This document shows, piece by piece, positions 1-6,377 of a stretch of 18,803 nucleotides of DNA (positions within the stretch are counted from its first letter, which is position 1; every line of letters starts with the position of its first letter). This DNA is from Defluviicoccus sp. (GTDB taxonomy: Bacteria; Pseudomonadota; Alphaproteobacteria; MPNO01). The notes beneath the pieces are model-generated. The model saw only the letters and a list, made by a program, of their open reading frames with translations. It had not been told where the DNA came from and did no database searches. Both the position numbers and the translations under genes were made by a program. The stretch covers positions 1 to 18,803 of the forward strand of contig JAPPHW010000192.1 of assembly GCA_028820945.1 (NCBI GenBank), given 5' to 3'.

Positions 1-260
1 TCCCGGTCCTCGACCGGGATCTGGAAATAGTCGGGGTGGATATCGTTGAACGCGAGGAACCCGTGCCGGTCCCCGCCGAAGTCGACGAACGCCGCCTGGA
101 GCGACGGTTCGACCCGGGTGACCTTGGCTAGATAGATGTTTCCCTTGAGCTGGCGTTTCGTCGAAGTCTCGACGTCATACTCTTCCAGCCGGTTTCCACT
201 GGTGATGACGACACGCACCTCTTCCGGGTGGGTGCCGTCGATCAGCATCCGTTTGGTCAT
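1..260 (-). CDS. rne: Ribonuclease E/G family endoribonuclease, N-terminal part only
   Basis: The minus strand from the ATG at 260 is open to the left edge and gives 86 residues starting MTKRMLIDGTHPEEVRVV. This is the start typical of RNase E/G: a short N-terminal segment, then the beginning of the S1 RNA-binding domain (about residue 37 on, LKGNIYLAKVTRVEPSLQAAF, with AAFVDFGGDRHGFL after it). The family cuts single-stranded RNA in mRNA decay and rRNA/tRNA processing and scaffolds the degradosome. The catalytic DNase-I-like region, Zn-link and C-terminal scaffold lie outside the window, so RNase E cannot be separated from RNase G by length; neighbouring amiC, mrcA and prfB favour rne. A GGAG six bases before the ATG supports the start. 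The gene is divergent from the RidA cassette. Confidence 0.93.
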   Translation of the reverse strand, partial: MTKRMLIDGTHPEEVRVVITSGNRLEEYDVETSTKRQLKGNIYLAKVTRVEPSLQAAFVDFGGDRHGFLAFNDIHPDYFQIPVEDR

Positions 261-312
261 GAAATGCTCCGGGGCCGATGCGGCGCGACGCCGAGCGTAC
301 CGGCGGCGCGAT

Positions 313-329
313 CGGCCGTGTTGCGGCCG
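313..329 (-). other. GC-rich hairpin in the rne leader
   Basis: CGGCCG at 313-318 and CGGCCG at 324-329 can pair around a five-base loop. The hairpin lies inside the predicted rne leader, about 55-70 nt upstream of the start codon. It could be a structural element read by RNase E, or simply a by-product of GC-rich sequence. Confidence 0.3.
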
Positions 330-548
330 CCCGGGCAAGCGGCGCCGTGGAAAGCCGGTCGGACGGATTGCGCTCCGCCCGATCGCGGTCGATCCGGCCG
401 CCGAATTCTTTGCTCGCCTTGGGTCTGGCCGTCATTTTCTCCAAATTCCGACGTCAGCGTGCTTCACCGACCTTCGCCGGGTGCACTGCCGGGGCGGCGT
501 CGCGAGAGCGTGCCGCGGCTGCGACCGAACCATGTCGATCACGCCTGC

Positions 549-577
549 AACATAATGGCGCGGGGGCGCATACTCAA
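549..577 (-). promoter_or_regulatory. Candidate sigma-70 promoter of rne
   Basis: On the minus strand TTGAGT (572-577) and TATGTT (549-554) are separated by exactly 17 bases. Each hexamer matches four of six bases of the housekeeping consensus, which stands out in such GC-rich DNA. Transcription would start near 542 and leave a leader of about 280 nt before the rne ATG at 260. A long structured leader is how E. coli rne is autoregulated, so the same is plausible here, but no sequence homology is claimed. Confidence 0.5.
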
Positions 578-675
578 CCGGTATCCCTCCATGGGGTCCA
601 GCCGAGTTGCGCCGGAAGGTCCGGGTCGATAGACAATCGGGGCAGGGTTCGCGAAAGGGGCGGTGGAAAAGGGTC

Positions 676-1926
676 ATGCGCGTCGAGGCCGTCAAATCGG
701 ATATCCCCCAGCCGCTCGCCAACTATACCGAGGCGTTCCGCGCGGGCGGGCTGGTCTTCGCCGCCGGCCAGCTTCCCACAGATTTCAAGACCGGCATTCC
801 GCCCGAAGCGCGAACCGACCCGGCCTTTCCCTATTACGGCTCGGACATCAAGAAGCGCACGCACTACGTGCTGAAGAACCTCGCGAAGACCTTCGAGGCA
901 GCGGGTTCCTCGCTCGACCACGTCGTCAAGGCGCAGGTGTTTCTCGAGGATCTCAACGAGTTCGACGCCTTCGACGAGGTCTGGAAGGAGTATTTCAGCG
1001 CCCCGCCAGCGCGCACCACGGTCGGCACAAGCGGTCTCCTGGTCAGGGATGCAATGATCGAGATCGACCTGATCGGCTACCTGCCGGACGAGCTCGATTG
1101 CATCCCGGTCACGTCCGATGCGCCCCGGCCTCTGGCGAACTACACCGAAGCCTACCGCGTCGGCGGGCTCGTCTTCGCCGCCGGGCAGCTGCCGAGCGAC
1201 TTCAAGACCGGCATTCCGCCCGAGGCCCGGACCGACCCTGCGTTTCCTTACTACGGCTCCGACATCAAGAAGCGCACGCACTACGTGCTGAAGAACCTCG
1301 CGAGCACGTTCGAGGCAGCCGGTTCGTCCCTCGACCACGTCGTCAAGGCGCAGGTCTTCCTCGAAGACCTCAACGATTTCAACGCATTCGACGAGGTCTG
1401 GAAGGAATATTTCCGCACCCCGCCCGCGCGCACGACCGTCGGCACCAGCGGTCTCCTGGTCAGGGATGCGATGATCGAGATCGACCTGATCGGCTACGTC
1501 CCGGGCGAGCTCGATTGCGCCGCCGTCAGGTCGGATGTGCCGCAGCCGCTCGCCAACTACACCGAGGCCTATCGGCTGGGCGACTATGTCTTCGCCGCCG
1601 GCCAGCTGCCCAGCGACTTCAGGACCGGCATCCCCGCCGAGGCGCGAACCGATCCGGCCTTTCCCTATTACGGCTCGGACATCAAGAAGCGGACCCGCTA
1701 CGTCCTCGACAACCTGGCGCGCACCTTCGCCGCCGCCGGAAGCTCGCTCGACGAGGTGATCAAGGCGCAGGTGTTTCTCGAAGACCTCAAGGATTTCAAC
1801 GCCTTCGACGAGGTCTGGAAAGAATATTTCGCAACGCCGCCCGCCCGCACGACGGTGGGCACGACGGGTCTTCTGGTCAGGGATGCGATGATCGAGATCG
1901 ACCTGATCGGGGCGATCCGAAGCTGA
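676..1926 (+). CDS. Triple-domain RidA/YjgF family protein (three fused RidA units)
   Basis: The 416-residue protein is three copies of a RidA/YjgF/YER057c/UK114 domain in a row, with PLANYTEA-type starts at nucleotides 712, 1129 and 1546, an exact period of 417 nt (139 residues). By eye, units differ at about 15 of 139 positions (1 vs 2) and 14 of about 122 (2 vs 3). Each unit keeps the family signature: Tyr in PLANYTEA, VFAAGQLP, VKAQVFLEDL or IKAQVFLEDL, the PAR motif whose Arg (R113, R252, R391) matches the substrate-binding Arg105 of E. coli RidA, and IEID near the end. Each has an insert, DPAFPYYGSD, absent from E. coli RidA. RidA enzymes hydrolyse reactive enamines/imines as homotrimers, so this chain may fold as a covalent trimer. 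The start at ATG 676 fits the first-unit boundary, with GGA eight bases upstream. It leads a three-gene operon. The substrate is unknown. Confidence 0.9.
   Translation: MRVEAVKSDIPQPLANYTEAFRAGGLVFAAGQLPTDFKTGIPPEARTDPAFPYYGSDIKKRTHYVLKNLAKTFEAAGSSLDHVVKAQVFLEDLNEFDAFDEVWKEYFSAPPARTTVGTSGLLVRDAMIEIDLIGYLPDELDCIPVTSDAPRPLANYTEAYRVGGLVFAAGQLPSDFKTGIPPEARTDPAFPYYGSDIKKRTHYVLKNLASTFEAAGSSLDHVVKAQVFLEDLNDFNAFDEVWKEYFRTPPARTTVGTSGLLVRDAMIEIDLIGYVPGELDCAAVRSDVPQPLANYTEAYRLGDYVFAAGQLPSDFRTGIPAEARTDPAFPYYGSDIKKRTRYVLDNLARTFAAAGSSLDEVIKAQVFLEDLKDFNAFDEVWKEYFATPPARTTVGTTGLLVRDAMIEIDLIGAIRS
712..1926 (+). repeat. Three in-frame tandem repeats of 417 nt (last one 381 nt)
   Basis: Units run 712-1128, 1129-1545 and 1546-1926; the third lacks the linker. 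Similarity is patchy at DNA level. Bases 844-886 are identical to 1261-1303 (unit 1 = unit 2, 43 bases) while unit 3 differs there. Bases 820-857 are identical to 1654-1691 (unit 1 = unit 3, 38 bases) while unit 2 differs by several synonymous changes. Elsewhere synonymous differences are frequent. This looks like an established triplication under protein-level constraint with exchange between units. Confidence 0.92.
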
Positions 1927-1935
1927 GGAACGACG

Positions 1936-2232
1936 ATGGCCAAATTTCTGGTGCTGGCGCGGCCCAAGAAACCGTTGCCGCAAAAGGCGAACGTGGAAGG
2001 CGCGCGCGCCCAGTGGCGAGCGCTCCGCGACGAAGGCAGGGCCGAGGTCTATGAGATCGTCGAGGACAACGGCGCCGGCTTCGCGGTTTTCGTCGACGTC
2101 GAGGATCATGACGAGCTGATGACCCTGCTGTTCCGTAACCCGGGCGGGAGCTGGGGCTCGTACGAGGTCTACCCGCTCGGCACGCTGGAAGGCGAGACCC
2201 GGGCAATGCGCGAAGCCGGAATCATCCGGTAG
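1936..2232 (+). CDS. Small muconolactone-isomerase-like protein (dimeric alpha/beta barrel), paralog 1
   Basis: A 98-residue protein starting MAKFLVLARPKKPLP. The central part, AEVYEIVEDNGAGFAVFVDV, and the following EDHDELMTLLFRNPGGSWGS and YEVYPL resemble the second half of muconolactone delta-isomerase (a strand, VEDNDEL-like helix start, then a final strand ending in a PL motif). That family has a ferredoxin-like fold and assembles as a dimer-based barrel. YciI-like proteins share the fold and are an alternative. No signal peptide or membrane segment is seen. The ATG lies nine bases after the stop of the RidA gene, and its AGGA overlaps that stop region, which implies translational coupling. 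Function is not known; isomerase activity is an analogy only. Confidence 0.75.
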   Translation: MAKFLVLARPKKPLPQKANVEGARAQWRALRDEGRAEVYEIVEDNGAGFAVFVDVEDHDELMTLLFRNPGGSWGSYEVYPLGTLEGETRAMREAGIIR

Positions 2233-2249
2233 CGCGGGAGAGGCGAATC

Positions 2250-2504
2250 ATGGCGAAATTCCTGATCATCAATCGTCCGCCGCCGCACCGCACCAAGGAC
2301 GCGCCGGTGGGCCAGTGCGTCAACCATTTCGTGTCGCTGGGACAGAGCAACCGGGCCTCGGTGTATCCGATCGCGGGGCTCAAGGGCTATGCGACCTTGG
2401 TCGATGTCGACGACCACGAGGCCTTGCGCGAGGTCGTCGCGGGCAACGCGATGGGGAATATCGAGGAATACCGAATCATCGCGCTCGCCGACCTTCGCGA
2501 CTGA
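2250..2504 (+). CDS. Small muconolactone-isomerase-like protein (dimeric alpha/beta barrel), paralog 2
   Basis: An 84-residue protein starting MAKFLIINRPPP, clearly related to its upstream neighbour: the same MAKFL-x-x-x-RP start, then YATLVDVDDHEALREVV matching FAVFVDVEDHDELMTLL, and a final strand EEYRIIAL. It is shorter and lacks the C-terminal tail GETRAMREAGIIR of paralog 1. It starts 17 bases after that gene behind a strong GGGAGAGG site, so it belongs to the same operon. Two diverged tandem copies of a dimer-forming fold suggest a heterodimer or two related reactions. The next gene, amiC, is 111 bases on and probably has its own promoter. Confidence 0.75.
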   Translation: MAKFLIINRPPPHRTKDAPVGQCVNHFVSLGQSNRASVYPIAGLKGYATLVDVDDHEALREVVAGNAMGNIEEYRIIALADLRD

Positions 2505-2559
2505 TCGGAGCCAGTCCCGGTCCGGCACCGACCGATTCGGCTACGGCACCGCCGCATCG

Positions 2560-2588
2560 TGGACTAAATCCTTCGCCCCGCGTATAGA
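2560..2588 (+). promoter_or_regulatory. Candidate promoter of amiC
   Basis: TGGACT (2560-2565) and TATAGA (2583-2588) are 17 bases apart, each matching four of six consensus bases. Transcription would start near 2595, about 20 nt before the amiC ATG at 2616. The spacer and -10 region coincide with an inverted repeat (2566-2603). Confidence 0.35.
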
Positions 2589-2603
2589 TGCGGGCGAGGA
2601 TTT
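2566..2603. repeat. Inverted repeat over the amiC promoter region
   Basis: The left arm AAATCCTTCGCCCCGC (2566-2581) pairs with the right arm GCGGGCGAGGATTT (2590-2603), with two single-base bulges and a short A/T-containing loop. The dyad covers the spacer, the -10 and the start point of the proposed promoter, so it may be an operator. If transcribed from upstream it could fold as an RNA hairpin that hides the GAGGA at 2596-2600. There is no T-tract after it, so it is not a standard terminator. Confidence 0.5.
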
Positions 2604-2615
2604 GGGGCCGGCCCT

Positions 2616-3821
2616 ATGTTTCTGAGACGATCGCAACTCTGGACATGCGTCGGAGTTGCGATGGCGTTCGCCGTCTCCCCGACGACCGTCGCCCAGTCCG
2701 CCACCGAAGTCCTCGGCGCGCGAATCGGGCCCGGCAAGGCCGCCACCCGATTCGTCCTGGACCTGAATGCCTCCGTCAGGTTCAACGTCTTTACCCTCGA
2801 AAAGCCCTACCGGGTCGTCATCGATCTGCCCGCCGTCACATGGCGGCTCGATCCGCTGAGGACGCCGCGGGGCGGGCTGATCAGGGCGTTCCGGTACGGG
2901 CATTTCCAGGACAGTGTCTCGCGCGTCGTGCTCGACGTCTCGAGGCCGGTGGCGATTGCGCGGGCTTTCGTGCTGCCTCCGAAACGCGGTCGGATTCACC
3001 GCCTGGTCGTGGACTTGCGCCCGGTCAGCGCGGCGGAGTTCGCGCGCCGTGCCAAACCCAAGCCCGCGGCCGTGCCGCAGCAGGCCGAAAGCGCATCGAT
3101 CCCGCTGCCCAAGCGCCGCGTCCCGCGGAGCGTGAAGACGGTGGCCATCGATCCCGGACATGGCGGTGTCGATCCAGGCGCCATCGGAGTGCGTGGCACG
3201 CGGGAAAAGCGGGTGACGCTGAGCCACGCTCTGGCCTTGACGAGAAAGCTCCGCGCGTCGGGGCGCTACCGGGTGGTTCTGACCCGGGCGCGGGACGTGT
3301 TCGTGCCGCTGCGGATGCGCGTCGCGATCGCGCGCCGTCAGGCCGCGGATCTCTTCATTTCTCTCCACGCCGATTCGATCCGCAGGAGAAGTGTGCGGGG
3401 CGCCTCCATCTACACCTTGTCCGAACGAGCCTCCGACCGACAGGCGGCAGCGCTCGCCGCCAAAGAGAACAAAGCCGATCTTATCGCAGGCATCGATCTC
3501 AACGAGCAGACCTCCGACGTCGCCAGCTTTCTCATCGACCTTGCCCAACGCCAGACCATGAACGATTCGGCGGACTTCGCGCGGATCCTCACCAACGAGA
3601 TCGGCAAGGTCCGGCCGCTGCTGCGCAACACCCACCGATTCGCCGGGTTCGCGGTCCTCAAGGCGCCCGACGTCCCATCCGTCCTGGTGGAGCTCGGCTA
3701 TCTCTCCAACCCGTCGGACGAGCGCCGTCTCAACCACAAGCGGGAGCGGGATCGCGTCGTTGCCGCGATCGCCCGGGCCGTCGATCGATATTTTGCCCGC
3801 GAACAGGCCTTTAAACGGTAG
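2616..3821 (+). CDS. amiC: N-acetylmuramoyl-L-alanine amidase with AMIN domain
   Basis: This periplasmic zinc amidase cuts the amide bond between N-acetylmuramic acid and the stem peptide and splits septal peptidoglycan at division. The 401 residues begin with a signal peptide (MFLRRSQLWT, hydrophobic core to about residue 20, likely cleavage after TVAQSA). An AMIN domain (about 30-135) targets septal wall. A Pro/Lys-rich linker follows, then the Amidase_3 domain (about 174-393). Visible zinc and catalytic residues are H182 in DPGHGG, E197 in TREK, H251 in FISLHAD and E359 in VLVELGYLSNPSDE. The segment at about 272-318 is where AmiB/AmiC enzymes carry the autoinhibitory helix relieved by LytM-type activators. 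It precedes mrcA by 93 bases, linking wall splitting with wall synthesis. Confidence 0.95.
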   Translation: MFLRRSQLWTCVGVAMAFAVSPTTVAQSATEVLGARIGPGKAATRFVLDLNASVRFNVFTLEKPYRVVIDLPAVTWRLDPLRTPRGGLIRAFRYGHFQDSVSRVVLDVSRPVAIARAFVLPPKRGRIHRLVVDLRPVSAAEFARRAKPKPAAVPQQAESASIPLPKRRVPRSVKTVAIDPGHGGVDPGAIGVRGTREKRVTLSHALALTRKLRASGRYRVVLTRARDVFVPLRMRVAIARRQAADLFISLHADSIRRRSVRGASIYTLSERASDRQAAALAAKENKADLIAGIDLNEQTSDVASFLIDLAQRQTMNDSADFARILTNEIGKVRPLLRNTHRFAGFAVLKAPDVPSVLVELGYLSNPSDERRLNHKRERDRVVAAIARAVDRYFAREQAFKR

Positions 3822-3839
3822 TCTGAGTGTCCATATTCT
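3811..3839 (+). promoter_or_regulatory. Weak candidate promoter of mrcA
   Basis: TTAAAC (3811-3816) and TATTCT (3834-3839) are 17 bases apart in an unusually A/T-rich patch that overlaps the end of amiC. Transcription would start near 3846, just before the leader hairpin at 3854-3884. The hexamers match only three and four of six bases. Confidence 0.3.
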
Positions 3840-3853
3840 GTTGATCGGTGCCG

Positions 3854-3884
3854 CGAATCGACCCGTTGGCAGAGGGTCGGTTCG
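3854..3884 (+). repeat. Strong hairpin in the amiC-mrcA gap
   Basis: CGAATCGACCC (3854-3864) pairs with GGGTCGGTTCG (3874-3884) over 11 base pairs, one of them G-U in RNA, with a nine-base loop. It sits 30 bases before the mrcA ATG. No T-run follows, so it is not a classical intrinsic terminator. It could protect a processed mRNA end, act as a leader control element or serve as a DNA operator. Confidence 0.6.
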
Positions 3885-3914
3885 AGCGGGACCGTCCGAT
3901 CTACCGCAGACGGC

Positions 3915-6335
3915 ATGCGCGTTCTGAAGACCATCGGCGTTCTGGCTTTGACGATCGGCGTCGTCGGGCTTCTGGCCGGCGGGGGCGCGGTATGGCTGTT
4001 GCACGGCTACAGCCGCGACCTGCCCGACTACGCACAGCTTGCCGACTACCGTCCGCCGATGGTGAGCCGGGTCCACGCGGGCGACGGCCGGCTTCTCGCC
4101 GAATTTGCCACGGAAAAGCGGGTCTTCGTTCCGGTCTCCGCGATGCCCCGCCGGGTGATCGACGCCTTCGTCTCCGCCGAGGACAAGACGTTCTTCGAAC
4201 ATTTCGGCATCGACCTCCCCGGCATCGCGACGGCGGCGGTCAGGAACCTGATGCGGATCGGAACCGACCGGAGGCCCGTCGGTGCGTCGACCATCACGCA
4301 ACAGGTGACGAAGAACTTCCTGCTGTCCGACGCGGTTTCCTACCGGCGCAAGATCCGCGAGATCATCCTCGCCTTCCGGATCGAGCGGGCGCTCTCGAAG
4401 GAGCGAATCCTCGAACTCTATTTGAACCAGATCTATCTCGGTTCCGGCTCCTACGGCGTCGCGGCGGCGGCGATCAACTATTTCAATAAGTCGCTCGACG
4501 AGCTGACGCTTGCCGAAGCCGCGTTCCTCGCCGGCCTGCCCAAGGCGCCGAACAATTACAACCCGAAGCGCCGGCCGGAGGCCGCTCGCGCCCGGCGCGA
4601 CTACGTGATCCGCAGGATGCTGGAGGACGGCCGTATCGACGAGGCGGAAGCCGCGATGGCGCGATCCGGCCCGGTCGAGCTCAGGACACCGGACGAGGTC
4701 ACGATCGCGAGAGCGGAATATTTCGTCGAGGAGGTGCGCCGCGAGCTTGCCGAGCGATTCGGAGAAGCTCAGCTTTATGGTGGCGGGCTGTCGGTACGCA
4801 CGACGCTCGATCCCCGTTTGCAGGTCGAAGCCGACCGGGCGCTGCGCAAGGGGCTGATCGCCTACGATCGGCGGCACGGCTGGCGCGGACCCGTCGCCAG
4901 GCTCGATCCGGACCGCCCGGTCGCCGCCCAGATCGACCCGACGAATGTGCCGGGACTTCCCGACGAGTGGCGGCTGGCCGCGGTCGAGGCCGTCACGGGG
5001 TCCACCGCGGAGATCCGGCTGATATCCGGCGAGACGGGAACGATACCGCTTGAGGGATTGCGCTGGGCCCGGACGCGTCTCAAGGGCCAGAAACGGGGTC
5101 CGGCGGTCGGGCGGGTCTCCGAAGTGCTTGCACCCGGAGATGTGATCGCTGTCGAACGCGAGACCGAGCCGGACGGCGCGCCGGGCAATAGCTTCGCGCT
5201 GCGCCAGATTCCCGATGTCGACGGCGCGCTGGTTGCGCTCGATCCCCACACCGGCCGCGTACTGGCGCTTGCCGGCGGTTTCAGCTTCCAGGCGAGCGAG
5301 TTCAACCGCGCGACCCAGGCCAGACGCCAACCCGGCTCGGCGTTCAAGCCTTTTGTCTACCTCGCCGCGCTCGACAGCGGGCTTACCCCATCGAGTCTCG
5401 TTCTCGACGCGCCGTTCGTCATCGACCAGGGTCCGGGCGTTGGAAAGTGGAAGCCGGCGAACTACACGAGGCGGTTCTACGGCCCGAGCCCGATGCGGGT
5501 CGGCATCGAGAAGTCCCGCAACCTGATGACGGTGCGCGTCGCACAGCGTGTCGGGATGGAGGCCGTGGCAGGTTACGCGGAACGCTTCGGCGTGGTCGAC
5601 CGGCTCCCGCGCCTACTGTCGATGGCGCTCGGCGCGGGCGAGACCACCCTGCTTCGCCTGACGATCGCCTACGCGATGCTGGTGAACGGCGGCAGAAAGA
5701 TCGTCCCGACATTCCTCGACCGGATCCAGGACCGCAATGGAAAGACCGTCTTCCGTCACGACGAGCGCGCCTGCCCCGGCTGCGTCGGGGTTCCCTGGAC
5801 CGATCAGAAGGAGCCCGAGGTTCCGGACACGCGAGAGCAAGTCGCCGATCCGGGTATTGCATATCAGATGGTCTCCATGCTGGAGGGCGCGGTCGAGCGC
5901 GGCACCGGACGCCGTGTCCGCGCGGTCGGAAAGCCCCTCGGAGGAAAGACCGGGACCACCAATGACAGCATGGACACCTGGTTCATCGGTTTCTCGCCCG
6001 ATCTCACGGTAGGAGTTTTCGTGGGCTTCGACTCGCCCAGGACCCTTGGGTTGCGCGAAACCGGTTCTTCGGTCGCGGCGCCCATCTTCCGCGACTTCAT
6101 GAAGGCGGCCCTCGAGAACGAGCCGGCGACGCCGTTTCGCATCCCTCCCGGTATCCGGCTGGTCCGCGTCGACGCCGCGACCGGCCTGGTCGCCCGGGGC
6201 TCGGGCAAGGGCGTCATTCTCGAAGCGTTCAAGCCGGGAACCGAGCCGGTCCAGCCCGGCCCCGTCGTCGATTTCGGCGCGTCGTCGACCGAGAAGAACC
6301 CCGCTACCCCTGTACGCCGGCGCGACCTATATTAG
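3915..6335 (+). CDS. mrcA: Penicillin-binding protein 1A (bifunctional glycosyltransferase/transpeptidase)
   Basis: This class A PBP polymerises lipid II and crosslinks the stem peptides. It has 806 residues (E. coli PBP1A has 850). A single N-terminal membrane anchor lies at about 5-30. The GT51 domain (about 50-230) has catalytic Glu89 in SAEDKTFFEHFGID, GASTITQQVTKN at 123-134 and RILELYLNQIYLG at about 164-176. A PBP1A-type insert with an OB-like region follows (about 320-430). The transpeptidase domain has Ser475 in the SxxK motif (GSAFKPF), SRN at 534-536 and KTGT at 678-681, so both activities look intact. It ends in a short polar tail. The ATG start puts the basic residue and membrane segment in the right place, although its ribosome site is weak. 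It lies between amiC and prfB. Confidence 0.96.
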   Translation: MRVLKTIGVLALTIGVVGLLAGGGAVWLLHGYSRDLPDYAQLADYRPPMVSRVHAGDGRLLAEFATEKRVFVPVSAMPRRVIDAFVSAEDKTFFEHFGIDLPGIATAAVRNLMRIGTDRRPVGASTITQQVTKNFLLSDAVSYRRKIREIILAFRIERALSKERILELYLNQIYLGSGSYGVAAAAINYFNKSLDELTLAEAAFLAGLPKAPNNYNPKRRPEAARARRDYVIRRMLEDGRIDEAEAAMARSGPVELRTPDEVTIARAEYFVEEVRRELAERFGEAQLYGGGLSVRTTLDPRLQVEADRALRKGLIAYDRRHGWRGPVARLDPDRPVAAQIDPTNVPGLPDEWRLAAVEAVTGSTAEIRLISGETGTIPLEGLRWARTRLKGQKRGPAVGRVSEVLAPGDVIAVERETEPDGAPGNSFALRQIPDVDGALVALDPHTGRVLALAGGFSFQASEFNRATQARRQPGSAFKPFVYLAALDSGLTPSSLVLDAPFVIDQGPGVGKWKPANYTRRFYGPSPMRVGIEKSRNLMTVRVAQRVGMEAVAGYAERFGVVDRLPRLLSMALGAGETTLLRLTIAYAMLVNGGRKIVPTFLDRIQDRNGKTVFRHDERACPGCVGVPWTDQKEPEVPDTREQVADPGIAYQMVSMLEGAVERGTGRRVRAVGKPLGGKTGTTNDSMDTWFIGFSPDLTVGVFVGFDSPRTLGLRETGSSVAAPIFRDFMKAALENEPATPFRIPPGIRLVRVDAATGLVARGSGKGVILEAFKPGTEPVQPGPVVDFGASSTEKNPATPVRRRDLY

Positions 6336-6377
6336 CGCCGCCCGCCACGCGATCGACAAACCCCCGAGTCGGAAGAC

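Larger units (their letters stand above)
261..675. other. Divergent intergenic region between rne and the RidA cassette
   Basis: These 415 bases hold no credible gene; the open frames through them are low-complexity, Arg-rich translations of GC-rich DNA. The region contains a good minus-strand promoter for rne (549-577), and so about 280 nt of rne leader, which includes a GC-rich hairpin at 313-329. On the plus strand only a weak promoter candidate is seen before the cassette: TTGCGC at 607-612 and TAGACA at 630-635, 17 bases apart. Confidence 0.6.

Noticed and set aside
136..874. Several open frames on both strands across 136-874 with ATG or alternative starts
   Set aside because: They overlap the rne start and the first RidA unit, are Arg/Pro-rich without domain-like patterns, and arise from GC-rich codon shadowing.
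2541..5330. A 929-residue open frame on the minus strand opposite amiC and mrcA
   Set aside because: Its composition (Arg, Gly, Asp, Pro-rich, no recognisable motif) is that of an antisense shadow; both plus-strand genes are complete with all catalytic motifs.
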